This document shows positions 32,619 through 40,904 of a stretch of DNA of 64,000 nt, one piece after another; positions within the stretch are counted from its first letter, which is position 1; each line of letters begins with the position of its first letter. The notes beneath the pieces are model-generated. The model was not told where the DNA came from. It saw only the letters and a list, made by a program, of their open reading frames with translations, and ran no database searches. The stretch is from Labrys miyagiensis (GTDB lineage: Bacteria; Pseudomonadota; Alphaproteobacteria; Rhizobiales; Labraceae), in the NCBI RefSeq assembly GCF_030160835.1, contig NZ_BSPC01000036.1, positions 1 through 64,000 of the forward strand, read 5' to 3'. Made by a program: the position numbers and the translations under genes.

Positions 32619-34189
32619 GGCTGGCTCATTCCTGTAGCGGGGGTGGCGCCGCGGTCGAAAGCGGCGGCGCGCAGGCGTTCCTTGGTGATATCGGCGCCGG
32701 TGAGCGTCTCGACGATGGCACCGCCCGAAAAGACGCAGACCCGGTCGACCGCCCGCACCATCTCGTCGAGATCGGTGGTGATGATGATGACGCTCATGCC
32801 ACGTCCTTTTTCTGCATCAAGCTTGGTGAGCGCATCGATCTGGCGGTGCACGTCCTCCTTGACGCCGACATCGATGCCGCGCGTCGGCTCGTCGAGGATC
32901 AGCAGCTTCGGCCCGGTGGCGATGACACGGCCAAGGCAGACCTTCTGCTGGTTGCCACCGCTGAGGGAATCGCCGGGCGTGGCGAGATTGGGCGCCTTCA
33001 CGCCCATCTGCCGGAAATAACGCTCGGCCGTCTCGCCTTCACGCTTCGTGTCGATCCAGCCGAAGGAGGAGAGGGCGTCGAGGCTCGACATCACGAGATT
33101 GTCGCCGATCGAGCGGATGCCGACCAGGCCGTCGCGGCGCCGGTCGTCCGAGAGATAGGCGATACCGTTCTGGAAGGCCTCGCGAGGGTCGCCAGGCATC
33201 GGCTTCTCGGCCCCGCCAGCCATGGAAAAGCGGCCTGAGACCGGCGCCGTGAGGCCGAACATGCAGCGGGCGAAATCCTTGGCGCCGGAGCCCGGCAGGC
33301 CGGCGAAGCCGACGATTTCGCCGGGTGCGATGGAAAAATCCGCGATGGCGACGCCAGGGGCGCGCACATCGCGGAAACGAACGCCGGTGGAGGGAGAGAG
33401 AACCTCTGGCGCGCGTTTTTGACGGTGAAAGAGAGCGAGATCGTGCCCCAGCACCATTTCGGAAAGGCTGTCGGAATTGAGCGAAGCGATATCGGAGCTC
33501 TCGCCGGCGAGCGCGCCGTCGCGCAGCACCGAGACGGCGTCGCAAATCTCGAGGATCTCCTCATTGTAGTGGGAGATGAAGATGAAGGTGACGCCGCGCG
33601 CCTTGAGCTCGCGCATGAAGTCGAACAGATGGTTGCGGTCGGCCACGGTGAGCGAGGTGGTGGGTTCGTCGAGGATGATCACCTCGCCGCCGCTGAACAG
33701 GGCCCTGAGGATGTTGAGCTTGCGCTTCTCGACCGCACCGAGCAGGCCGGCCGGCGTGTCGGGCGCGATGCCGATGCCCTCGAGCATGCGGGTGGCGTCC
33801 TGGCGCAGGCGCTTGAAATCCACGAAGCCATTTCTTGCTGGCCAGCGGCCGAGCAGGAGATTGTCCTCCACGCTGAGCTGCTCCACGATCATCGGTTCCT
33901 GCGTGACGAGGAAGACGCCCGCTTCCTCCATGGCCTTGACGTCGTGGCCGGCAACGGGCCGGTCGCCCAGCCAGATCTGGCCTCTGGTCGGCGTGCGCAT
34001 GCCGGAGATCAGGCCGACCAGCGTGCTCTTGCCCGCCCCGTTCTCTCCGAGCAGGCCATGGATGCTGCCGCGGCGGACGGAGAGGGAAACGCCCTTGAGC
34101 GCCTGCACGCCGGCATAGGTCTTCACCAGGTTTTCGGCCCGCAGGATGACATCGGGCTGGGCGAGAGGCTGGGCGGGGGTGGCGGTCAT
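32615..34189 (-). CDS. Sugar ABC transporter ATPase (RbsA type), second transporter, 524 aa
   Basis: Two ABC ATPase domains: Walker A LLGENGAGKSTLVG near residue 50, a divergent first signature (LLGAVEKRKLNILRALF), then a second domain with GLPGSGAKDF and LSGGNQQKVCLGRV. The first signature departs from the usual LSxGQ and may be weak. ATG at 34189 was preferred because the family similarity begins just after it and a further-upstream ATG lies in an inverted repeat. Coupled to the permease gene by a 4-base overlap. Confidence 0.86.
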   Translation of the reverse strand: MTATPAQPLAQPDVILRAENLVKTYAGVQALKGVSLSVRRGSIHGLLGENGAGKSTLVGLISGMRTPTRGQIWLGDRPVAGHDVKAMEEAGVFLVTQEPMIVEQLSVEDNLLLGRWPARNGFVDFKRLRQDATRMLEGIGIAPDTPAGLLGAVEKRKLNILRALFSGGEVIILDEPTTSLTVADRNHLFDFMRELKARGVTFIFISHYNEEILEICDAVSVLRDGALAGESSDIASLNSDSLSEMVLGHDLALFHRQKRAPEVLSPSTGVRFRDVRAPGVAIADFSIAPGEIVGFAGLPGSGAKDFARCMFGLTAPVSGRFSMAGGAEKPMPGDPREAFQNGIAYLSDDRRRDGLVGIRSIGDNLVMSSLDALSSFGWIDTKREGETAERYFRQMGVKAPNLATPGDSLSGGNQQKVCLGRVIATGPKLLILDEPTRGIDVGVKEDVHRQIDALTKLDAEKGRGMSVIIITTDLDEMVRAVDRVCVFSGGAIVETLTGADITKERLRAAAFDRGATPATGMSQP

Positions 34190-34224
34190 GGGAGTCTCGG
34201 AGGCGGGAATTCGCAGGGGTATGG

Positions 34225-34358
34225 TCATCCCGTGCGCGGTGCAGCATGCAATGCTGAGCCGCAGACACGGGATCGCGAGCAGAAAAACGCGCTCTACTCC
34301 TCACGCGATCCCGCATCTGCACCGCAGCACTGCGTAGTGCGGTGCGCGCGGGATGACG
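34225..34358. repeat. Inverted repeat family I
   Basis: GTCATCCCGTGCGCGGTGC at the left and its approximate complement ending GCGCGGGATGAC at the right, with inner self-complementary segments. It occupies the gap between the binding-protein and ATPase genes. Confidence 0.75.
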
Positions 34359-35453
34359 CTACTTATATTTCAGCCCCCAGTCGTTATAGGCGATGTTCCC
34401 CCACATGCGCTTGTCGTCAACATTGTCCTTGTTGATCACGAAGGGCGGGATGATCAGCGAGGGGCCGGTGAGCGAGTCGGTGATCAAACCGCGCTCCCAG
34501 TAATATTTCTTGTTCTCATAGGGGCCTGTCGGCACGGGCTGGCCCTTCATGCCGTATTTGTCGAGCATCTCCACGGTGATCTCGGCATAGGCGATGGGAT
34601 CCTGGGCGATCGAGGCGTCCATATAGCCGTCCCTGATCCATTGATGGGCGATCGGTTCGCCGTCGATGTTGCAGAAGATGGCATGGCCATCCTCGCCCAC
34701 CTTTTTCCAGCGGCCCTTCTGCTGCAGGGCGGTGACGATGCCGCGCGAGGGGGTGTCTGACGGTGCGTGCACGGCGTCGAGATCGGGCACTTCGGCGAGC
34801 GTCGCCAGCGTCACGGCCTGCATCTTGTCGATGGCGCCCTCGGTGGGGCGGCTATAGACCTTGACGTCCGGATATTTCTGCATGGTGGCTTCGAAGCCTT
34901 CCTTGCGCAGGCGCCAGGCGACCGACTGCAGCGCGCCATAGGCGTTGAGCACCGTGCCCTTGGCCGAGCCGTGGCGGGCGGTGAGCAGCTTGACGATCTG
35001 CTCGGCGGCCATGGCGCCGCCCTGATAGTTGTCGAAGTCCACCGTGATGGCGACGGCGCCATCCGAGGCGGGCGTGTCGATGATGCCGACGGGGATATTC
35101 TTCTTGTTGAAGCGCTTGATGGTGCTGGCGATGGCCTGGCTGTCGATCGGATCGGAGATGATCGCGGCAGGGTTCTTGAGCAGCAGGTTCTGCCACTGCT
35201 GGAGCTGGTGGGTGTTGTCGAAATTGGCGTTGACGGCCTGGAATTCCCAGCCCTTCGCCTCGACGGCCCGCTTCACGGCCTCTTCCTGGGCCACGAAGAA
35301 GTAGTAATCGAGGCTCTTGTTGGAATAGGGCACGAACGGCTTGCCGGCGGCGATCGCGCTGCCGGTCTGGCCTGCCACGGCCGCGCCGGCGGCGAGCACA
35401 GCTGCTCCTTTCAGGAAGGCACGGCGAGACGTTGGGAAAAGTTCCGTTGACAT
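34359..35453 (-). CDS. Tat-exported sugar ABC transporter substrate-binding protein, 364 aa
   Basis: Twin-arginine signal S-R-R-A-F-L-K-G at residues 9-16 with a moderately hydrophobic stretch ending about residue 36 (SAIA-AG), then a type I periplasmic sugar-binding fold (SDPIDSQAIAST, GIIDTPASDG, VHAPSDTPSRG). First gene of the operon, preceded by a perfect TGTAG-N5-CTACA palindrome. Tat export of a sugar-binding protein is less common than Sec export. The ligand is unknown; neighbours suggest a pentose, pentitol or the D-apionate that feeds ApnO. Confidence 0.85.
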   Translation of the reverse strand: MSTELFPTSRRAFLKGAAVLAAGAAVAGQTGSAIAAGKPFVPYSNKSLDYYFFVAQEEAVKRAVEAKGWEFQAVNANFDNTHQLQQWQNLLLKNPAAIISDPIDSQAIASTIKRFNKKNIPVGIIDTPASDGAVAITVDFDNYQGGAMAAEQIVKLLTARHGSAKGTVLNAYGALQSVAWRLRKEGFEATMQKYPDVKVYSRPTEGAIDKMQAVTLATLAEVPDLDAVHAPSDTPSRGIVTALQQKGRWKKVGEDGHAIFCNIDGEPIAHQWIRDGYMDASIAQDPIAYAEITVEMLDKYGMKGQPVPTGPYENKKYYWERGLITDSLTGPSLIIPPFVINKDNVDDKRMWGNIAYNDWGLKYK

Positions 35454-35513
35454 AGATTTCCTCCGCTAAATGGCCGGTTTATCCCGTCCAATTCGTTACA
35501 TTCGATTTATCTA

Positions 35514-35528
35514 TGTAGTTTTTCTACA
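35514..35528. promoter_or_regulatory. Candidate RpiR operator before the second transporter operon
   Basis: Perfect palindrome TGTAG-ttttt-CTACA, 61-75 bases before the binding-protein start, in an AT-rich promoter-like segment. Similar in form to HexR-class (RpiR family) operators. Confidence 0.6.
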
Positions 35529-35649
35529 TTTTGAGAAAGTGTCAAGAGGCCTGCGGAGGCGGCGAGCAGAATTAATCTGGAAGAGGAGGGCGCAGCCGGC
35601 GGATAGGCTTCCGCCGTGCCGACGCCTCGTCAGCCGGTCCGGGGCCGGC

Positions 35650-36291
35650 TCACCCATGCCAATGCGAGCAGCGGATCACGCTGCAGAAGTTTCCGCGCTT
35701 GAAATGCGGATCCTTGTCGGCAAGCACGTCGGCCTTCACATTGCCGAAAGTGGTCTCGGGCTTGTGCTTGATGCCGTCATAGAAGGCCTGGATGATGTCT
35801 TCCTTGAAATGTGCGGTGCGGGGATGGGCATGCACCACGGCGTCGCGCTCGTGGTCGCTGTATTCCTTGTAGGTCAGGCCGAGCACGTCCATCTCGACGC
35901 CCGCAGTGACGAGCGCCACGACGGGATGCATGTGTTGGGGGATGCCTGGCGTTGTGTGCAGGGCGATCGCCGTCCACACCGTGTCGACATCCACCGGCGC
36001 GATGTTGCGGCTGCGCAGGAAATCGCGCGCGGCATTGGCGCCATCAACCTCGAAGCGCTCCGTCCTGCTGCTGTGCGCGGGCATCAGGCCGAGATCGTGG
36101 AACATGGCGCCGGCATAGAGCAGTTCGGGATCGAACTGCAGCCCGCGATGCTTACCGGCGAGGGCGCCGAAATAGAACACGCGGCTGGAATGGTGAAAGA
36201 GCAGCGGGGTTTCGGTGTCGCGCACGAATTCGGTGATGTCGCGGCAGAGTTGGCTATCGGGAACGGCGATCCCCTCGATGAGAGGCGTCAT
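35650..36291 (-). CDS. HD-domain metal-dependent hydrolase, cyanamide-hydratase-like, 213 aa
   Basis: HD-superfamily hydrolase. Metal-ligand residues are visible in LLFHHSSRVF (histidines about 31-32), AMFHDLGL (HD pair about 65-66), ALHTTPG and the later MDVLGL aspartate. This arrangement is that of the cyanamide-hydratase-like HD group rather than cyclic-di-GMP or dGTP enzymes. A GCAGGAG ribosome site precedes the ATG at 36291. It is divergent from the GlxA-type regulator 121 bases away, which probably controls it. Physiological substrate unknown. Confidence 0.8.
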   Translation of the reverse strand: MTPLIEGIAVPDSQLCRDITEFVRDTETPLLFHHSSRVFYFGALAGKHRGLQFDPELLYAGAMFHDLGLMPAHSSRTERFEVDGANAARDFLRSRNIAPVDVDTVWTAIALHTTPGIPQHMHPVVALVTAGVEMDVLGLTYKEYSDHERDAVVHAHPRTAHFKEDIIQAFYDGIKHKPETTFGNVKADVLADKDPHFKRGNFCSVIRCSHWHG

Positions 36292-36412
36292 GTCTGTCTC
36301 CTGCGGTTTTTGAACGGGCCGGAACCATAGGACCGGCATGGACATGTCTTCAATCGGCGTGTTACGTCATATACAGACAAAACCCGCCGCAAACAGACAT
36401 GGGCGCCTTCGC

Positions 36413-37384
36413 ATGAAAGAGATGAAATCCATCGTTATCGTTGCCATGCCCGGCGTGCAGTTGCTCGATGTCTCCGGCCCGATGGATGTCTTCGCCGAAG
36501 CGAATATCCAGGCGGGCAGGATGGTCTACCGCCTGCTGGTGGCGGCCACGGCGCCGGATGCCATTCGGTCGTCGTCCGGTGCCCGGCTGCTGCCGGACCT
36601 AGTCATCGGGCGGGATGATGAGGAAGCCATCGATACGCTGCTCGTCGCCGGTGGTCCTGCCGCGGCAGATGTCATGCCGGATCCGGCCCTCGTCGCCTGG
36701 CTGAAGCGGATGGTCCCGAAAACCCGCCGCTTCGGCTCGGTCTGTGCTGGCGCCTTCCTGCTGGCGGCGACCGGACTGCTGGACGGGCGCCGCATCACCA
36801 CCCATTGGGCGGTTGCCGACAGCCTGGCCAAGAGGCATCCCGCCATCCGCGTTGATAGGGACGCCATCCATATCCGCGACGGCAGGCTGCGCACCGCCGC
36901 CGGCGTCACCGCCGGGCTCGATCTCGCCCTTGCTTTGGTAGAGGAGGATCTTGGCCGGGAGGTCGCCATGAAGGTCGCGGCCCAGCTCGTCATGTTTTTC
37001 AAGCGGCCGGGTGGCCAGATGCAGTTCAGCCGCAAGGACGAAGCGATGCCCGCCGGCCGCTCGGCGTTGCAGGAATTGCAGCGCTGGGTCGCCGCCAATC
37101 CTTCCGAGGATCACAGCATTGCCAGCCTTGCCGGGCGCATGAGCCTCAGTCCCCGCCATTTCGCCAGGCTGTTTCGCCAAGAGGTCGGCCTGACACCGGC
37201 GAGCTGGGTGGAGGCCGCGCGCGTTGCGGCGGCCCGGCGGCTCCTGGAAGAAGGGCGCGCTTCGCCCAAGCAGGTCGCGGCAGCCTGCGGCTTTGCCGAT
37301 GCAGATGTGCTGCGGCGAGCCTTTGCGCGCCATGTCGGCGTCACGCCGGCCGAGTATCGCAAGCGTTTTGCCGCGGCGGCTTGA
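36413..37384 (+). CDS. GlxA-type AraC-family regulator with DJ-1/PfpI domain, 323 aa
   Basis: N-terminal DJ-1/PfpI (class I glutamine-amidotransferase-like) domain, about residues 4-170, with the nucleophile-elbow cysteine in FGSVCAGAFLLAATGLL, and a C-terminal AraC helix-turn-helix pair, about 215-320 (MSLSPRHFARLFRQEVG; GFADADVLRRAFARHVGVTP). The architecture is that of GlxA/ArgR-type regulators of nitrogenous-compound use. The start at 36413 begins just before the domain; a second ATG lies nine bases on. It is divergent from the HD hydrolase and is its probable activator. Confidence 0.88.
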   Translation: MKEMKSIVIVAMPGVQLLDVSGPMDVFAEANIQAGRMVYRLLVAATAPDAIRSSSGARLLPDLVIGRDDEEAIDTLLVAGGPAAADVMPDPALVAWLKRMVPKTRRFGSVCAGAFLLAATGLLDGRRITTHWAVADSLAKRHPAIRVDRDAIHIRDGRLRTAAGVTAGLDLALALVEEDLGREVAMKVAAQLVMFFKRPGGQMQFSRKDEAMPAGRSALQELQRWVAANPSEDHSIASLAGRMSLSPRHFARLFRQEVGLTPASWVEAARVAAARRLLEEGRASPKQVAAACGFADADVLRRAFARHVGVTPAEYRKRFAAAA

Positions 37385-37474
37385 GCGGGGTAGCGCTTCG
37401 AGCCTCTGCGTGGGATCACTGCACACCTTCCGACCCTGATTCTTCCCCACCTTGATTCTTCCAGGGAGTTCCCG

Positions 37475-38482
37475 ATGCAAGAGCATGAAGGCCTGCGGCG
37501 CATGCAGGCGGAGATGGACCGCCAATGCGCCGACGCCCTGGCGACCCTCGACGCCGTCAGGGCGGCGGCATCAGCCGCGGCGGCGAGCGCCCGCAGGACG
37601 GGCAGCATCGTGCTCGCGGCCATGGGCGGCTCGCACCATGTCAATGTCGTGGTGGCGCCGCTTTATCGCGAACTCGGCCTCGACTGCCGCGCCCATGTCG
37701 CCTCCGAACTGCTGTCGGCGCCCCTGCCGGATTTCCCCCACACCATGCTGATCGCCTCGCAGTCGGGCCGTTCCGGCGAGATCGTCGAGCTCGTCGGCAA
37801 GCCCGCTGGCGGAAGCGAGCGCTTTGCCTTGACGCTCGAAGGCGACAGCGCGCTTGCCCGTGCCTGCCAGTCTGCGCTGGTGGCCCATGGCGGTCCGGAG
37901 CACGCCTTCGCCGCCACCCGCTCCATCACGCTGACGCTCGCCATGCATGGCGCCATCCTCGAAGCTCTCGGCGCTTCGCAGTCGGCCCTGAGGGCGGTCT
38001 TCGAAGGCGGTGAGAGCCCCTCGATTGAGGCGGCCGAACGGATACTTGCCGACAGCGAGGCAATTCTATTTGCCGGCTATGGTCCTATGATGGGTGCGGC
38101 CAGCAGTGCTGCGCTGGCGATGATGGAACTGGCGCGCGTGGTGACCGTCGGCTTCGAGGGCGGCCAGTTCCGGCACGGGCCTTTCGAGGTGCTGAGACCG
38201 GGCCTCGGCGTCGTGCTCCTGCGCAGTGCCGGCAGCGACAGGGCTCTCGTGCGCGCTCTTGCGCAGACGACCCTGGAGGCCGGCTGCGCCACCGTGGTGG
38301 CGGACGCCAGCGGCGAGGCGCCAATCCCGGGCGCCAGCACCGTGGCATTGCCGGAAAACACGGGCCTTGCGGCTGCCACCTCGGTGCTGCTGGCGTTGCA
38401 GCCGCTCAGTATCGCCATGGCGCGCCGCCGCGTCCCCGGTGATGTCGGCACGCCGCTGCGCACCAGCAAGGTAACGGTCTGA
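37475..38482 (+). CDS. SIS-domain sugar-phosphate isomerase/deglycase-like protein, 335 aa
   Basis: Two tandem SIS subdomains (about 35-160 and 190-320) as in the isomerase half of GlmS, FrlB and AgaS. Phosphosugar-binding serine/threonine loops are LIASQSGRSGEI and FAGYGPMMGAASSAA; the second half has FEGGQFRHGPFE, where the histidine-glycine-proline segment is the GlmS/AgaS hallmark. No glutaminase domain is present. It would act on a phosphorylated amino or ketoamine sugar. It stands alone on the plus strand 90 bases after the AraC regulator, so its pathway is not shown by context. Confidence 0.82.
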   Translation: MQEHEGLRRMQAEMDRQCADALATLDAVRAAASAAAASARRTGSIVLAAMGGSHHVNVVVAPLYRELGLDCRAHVASELLSAPLPDFPHTMLIASQSGRSGEIVELVGKPAGGSERFALTLEGDSALARACQSALVAHGGPEHAFAATRSITLTLAMHGAILEALGASQSALRAVFEGGESPSIEAAERILADSEAILFAGYGPMMGAASSAALAMMELARVVTVGFEGGQFRHGPFEVLRPGLGVVLLRSAGSDRALVRALAQTTLEAGCATVVADASGEAPIPGASTVALPENTGLAAATSVLLALQPLSIAMARRRVPGDVGTPLRTSKVTV

Positions 38483-38625
38483 TCGCGGAAGACTCCCGGG
38501 AAATGGAGAAGGCCCTGCGCGCCGGCCTGTTGCCGGGTTTCGAGCTGGCAGAGATCCACGCCGCCGCGCTGCTGGCTGGGGATACACTTTCCCGAGCCTG
38601 ACGCTTCAGGGGCCCGCCGAGGTGC

Positions 38626-39066
38626 TCACATGCGTTCGCCGGGCAATCGGCTGGCCTGTTCGACCCAGGCGGCGAACTGGGCTTCGTCGATTGGCTCGCC
38701 CTCATGGATGTGGAAGTAGCGCGTATCCTTGCTCTTGGATTCGCCTGGAGGAACAGGATGCAGCGACATGCCCCGGAAGAAGGCCACCTTCACATAGTTC
38801 GTGACGCAATGCATGCCAAGGAACCAGCCCTGGCCGTCCACGCCATAGAGCGGTGAATTCCATTTGACCGCCTTGCGCACGCCGGGGATGGTCTGGGTGA
38901 TGAGCGTATCGAGGCGGCGCCCGACCTCGCTCTTCCAGCCAGGCATCGCCGCGATATAGGCCTGTACCGGTGCCTCGCCCTGGGCCTTGGCGATCCGGGG
39001 ATTGCCGCCCGCCAGAAGCACCGGCTTTGCGGCCTGCGCCGACTTGCTGGATGTCTTGCCGGCCAT
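38626..39066 (-). CDS. DUF1801 domain protein, 146 aa
   Basis: DUF1801 (YdhG-like) fold, recognised from KSEVGRRLDTLITQTIPGVRKAVKWNSPLYG followed by a hydrophobic core with FFRGMSLHPVPPG. Function of the family is unknown. ATG at 39066 is preceded by AGGG; a GTG one codon upstream is also possible. It follows the DoxX gene by 4 bases and is probably co-transcribed with it. Confidence 0.78.
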   Translation of the reverse strand: MAGKTSSKSAQAAKPVLLAGGNPRIAKAQGEAPVQAYIAAMPGWKSEVGRRLDTLITQTIPGVRKAVKWNSPLYGVDGQGWFLGMHCVTNYVKVAFFRGMSLHPVPPGESKSKDTRYFHIHEGEPIDEAQFAAWVEQASRLPGERM

Positions 39067-39070
39067 CACC

Positions 39071-39457
39071 TCACCCTGTCTGCGCGGCGGCGATCAGCAG
39101 GCCACCGATGATGGCGAGGTTGGACTGCCAGCCATTGAGGGCGGCGGTGCGGGCGTCACCCTCCAAGCTCCAGAAATTGTGCATCATCAGCGAGGCGAGC
39201 AGCGTGAAGACTGCCAGGCCCAGAGCCGAGAGCGCCACCAGCCAGCCGGCCATCAGCAACAGGCCGGCGAGGATCTGGAAGATGGTGCCGCCCAGGAGCA
39301 CCAGCGGTGCGAAGGGTACGCGGCGGGCGCGAATGGCTTCGGAGACGGGGTGGAAGAGGGCGAGGTGCCGCAGGCCTCCGAACACGAACAGGCCGCCCAG
39401 CAGGACCCGCCCGGCGGTCAGCAGTAGCGAGCTCGTTTCGGGAGAGAGCAGGTTCAT
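39071..39457 (-). CDS. DoxX family membrane protein, 128 aa
   Basis: Four hydrophobic segments (about 9-28, 48-66, 70-92, 108-126) and the DoxX family pattern GRVLLGGLFVFGGLRHL at the N-terminus. DoxX proteins are small inner-membrane proteins with proposed redox roles. Similarity begins at MNLLSPET, so the ATG at 39457 was chosen over longer in-frame readings that cross galE out of frame. Confidence 0.83.
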   Translation of the reverse strand: MNLLSPETSSLLLTAGRVLLGGLFVFGGLRHLALFHPVSEAIRARRVPFAPLVLLGGTIFQILAGLLLMAGWLVALSALGLAVFTLLASLMMHNFWSLEGDARTAALNGWQSNLAIIGGLLIAAAQTG

Positions 39458-39542
39458 ATGCTTGGCCCTGGCTTGCCGGTTTCCAAAGGAATGAACCCTT
39501 TTGGACGCGATCCCCTCACAAGACAAGGCTCTGGCGCCGCGA

Positions 39543-40529
39543 TCAGGCGGCCAGATTGTGCCGGAACCAGGAGACGGCGCTGCCGACGATGGTCTCGATT
39601 TCGCGGTACTGGGGATGCCAGTTGAGGAGTTCCGCGGCCTTGTTCGCCGCAGCATAGAGGATGGCGGGGTCGCCGGCGCGGCGCGGCTGGCGGCGGATGT
39701 CGAGCCGGCGGCCCGTGCAGGTCTGCACCGCCTGCAGCACTTCCAGCACGGTGGTGCCGATGCCGGTGCCGAGGTTGAAGGCCGAACTCTCCCCCCCAGC
39801 GCGCAGATAATCGAGGCCCTTCACATGCGCCTCGGCAAGGTCGGTGACGTGGATATAGTCGCGAATGGCCGAGCCGTCGGGCGTGGGATAGTCGGTGCCC
39901 AGCACGTTGAAGGCGGGCGAATGGCTGAACGCCGCCATGATGGCGAGCGGGATGACATGCGTCTCGGGCGTATGTCTTTCGCCGAGCTCGCCTTCGAGAT
40001 CGGCGCCGGCGGCGTTGAAATAGCGCATCGACGCCCATTTCAGCCCGTAGGCCCGGCCATAATCGGCAAGCGCATGCTCGACCGCCAGCTTGGTGGCACC
40101 ATAGGGATTGATGGGGTTCTGCGGTGAGGTCTCGACGATCGGCAGGCTTTCGGGAATGCCGTAGGTGGCGCAGGTCGAGGACAGGATGAAATGCTCGATG
40201 CCGTTCTGGCGCACGGCCTCCAGCAGGTTCAGCGAGCCCACCACATTGTTGGAGTAATATTTCGCGGGGTCGGTGACGGATTCGCCGACATTGCTGCTGG
40301 CGGCGAAATGCATCACCGCCTCGGGTGCGTATTTCGCGATGACCTTGTTGAGGAAAGCACCGTTGCGGATGTCGCCGACTTCGAGGGGACCCCATTTCAC
40401 CGCATCGGCATGCCCCAGGGAAAGGTTGTCAACACAGACAGGCTGATACCCCGCCAACGCCAATGCCTTACAAGCATGGCTGCCGATATAGCCAGCACCA
40501 CCGGTAACAAGGACGGTAATCATATCCAT
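39543..40529 (-). CDS. galE: UDP-glucose 4-epimerase, 328 aa
   Basis: Short-chain dehydrogenase-type epimerase: the Rossmann motif GGAGYIGSHA is at about residues 8-17, the catalytic serine segment is LSSTCATYG, and the Y-x-x-x-K pair is in NPYGATKLAVE. RYFNAAGAD and GDPAILYAA are GalE-typical. It interconverts UDP-glucose and UDP-galactose for surface polysaccharide or galactose use. Starts at 40529 or 40523 are both possible. It stands alone between the DoxX gene and a 375-base gap. Confidence 0.9.
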   Translation of the reverse strand: MDMITVLVTGGAGYIGSHACKALALAGYQPVCVDNLSLGHADAVKWGPLEVGDIRNGAFLNKVIAKYAPEAVMHFAASSNVGESVTDPAKYYSNNVVGSLNLLEAVRQNGIEHFILSSTCATYGIPESLPIVETSPQNPINPYGATKLAVEHALADYGRAYGLKWASMRYFNAAGADLEGELGERHTPETHVIPLAIMAAFSHSPAFNVLGTDYPTPDGSAIRDYIHVTDLAEAHVKGLDYLRAGGESSAFNLGTGIGTTVLEVLQAVQTCTGRRLDIRRQPRRAGDPAILYAAANKAAELLNWHPQYREIETIVGSAVSWFRHNLAA

Positions 40530-40904
40530 TCCCACAACGGTAAAAACGGAGCCTTTCGATCCTGGTTCCCCGTCATCCAAATCTTTCGTCGGACAATCTC
40601 ACTTGAAAAGGCGCCGATGATAGCCTTGCGTTTACAGGCAGAGATATGGGGCGTACAGGTCCAATTCAGACGTATCTTTGCGTAAATGCCTAATTGGTTC
40701 GAGGGATGCAGGCGCGCCAAAATGGTTAGAACTACCTTCTTCGGCGAAAGGACGAAAAAAGACGCATTCACATCTCCGCCTATTGAGGCCAGGGCTTCGT
40801 CCTGATGGCACGGTTGGGATGGGTGGAGGCTGAAACGCCGGCCTACCACCAACGCAGGCGGCTGTGCGACGTTCCCTCGGTGCCAGCGGCCTGCCGCGGG
40901 GGAG
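40530..40904. other. Intergenic stretch between the serine hydrolase and galE
   Basis: These 375 bases contain the galE promoter presumably, but I can point to no clear -35/-10 pair, repeat, RNA gene or coding frame with similarity to a known family. Confidence 0.5.
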
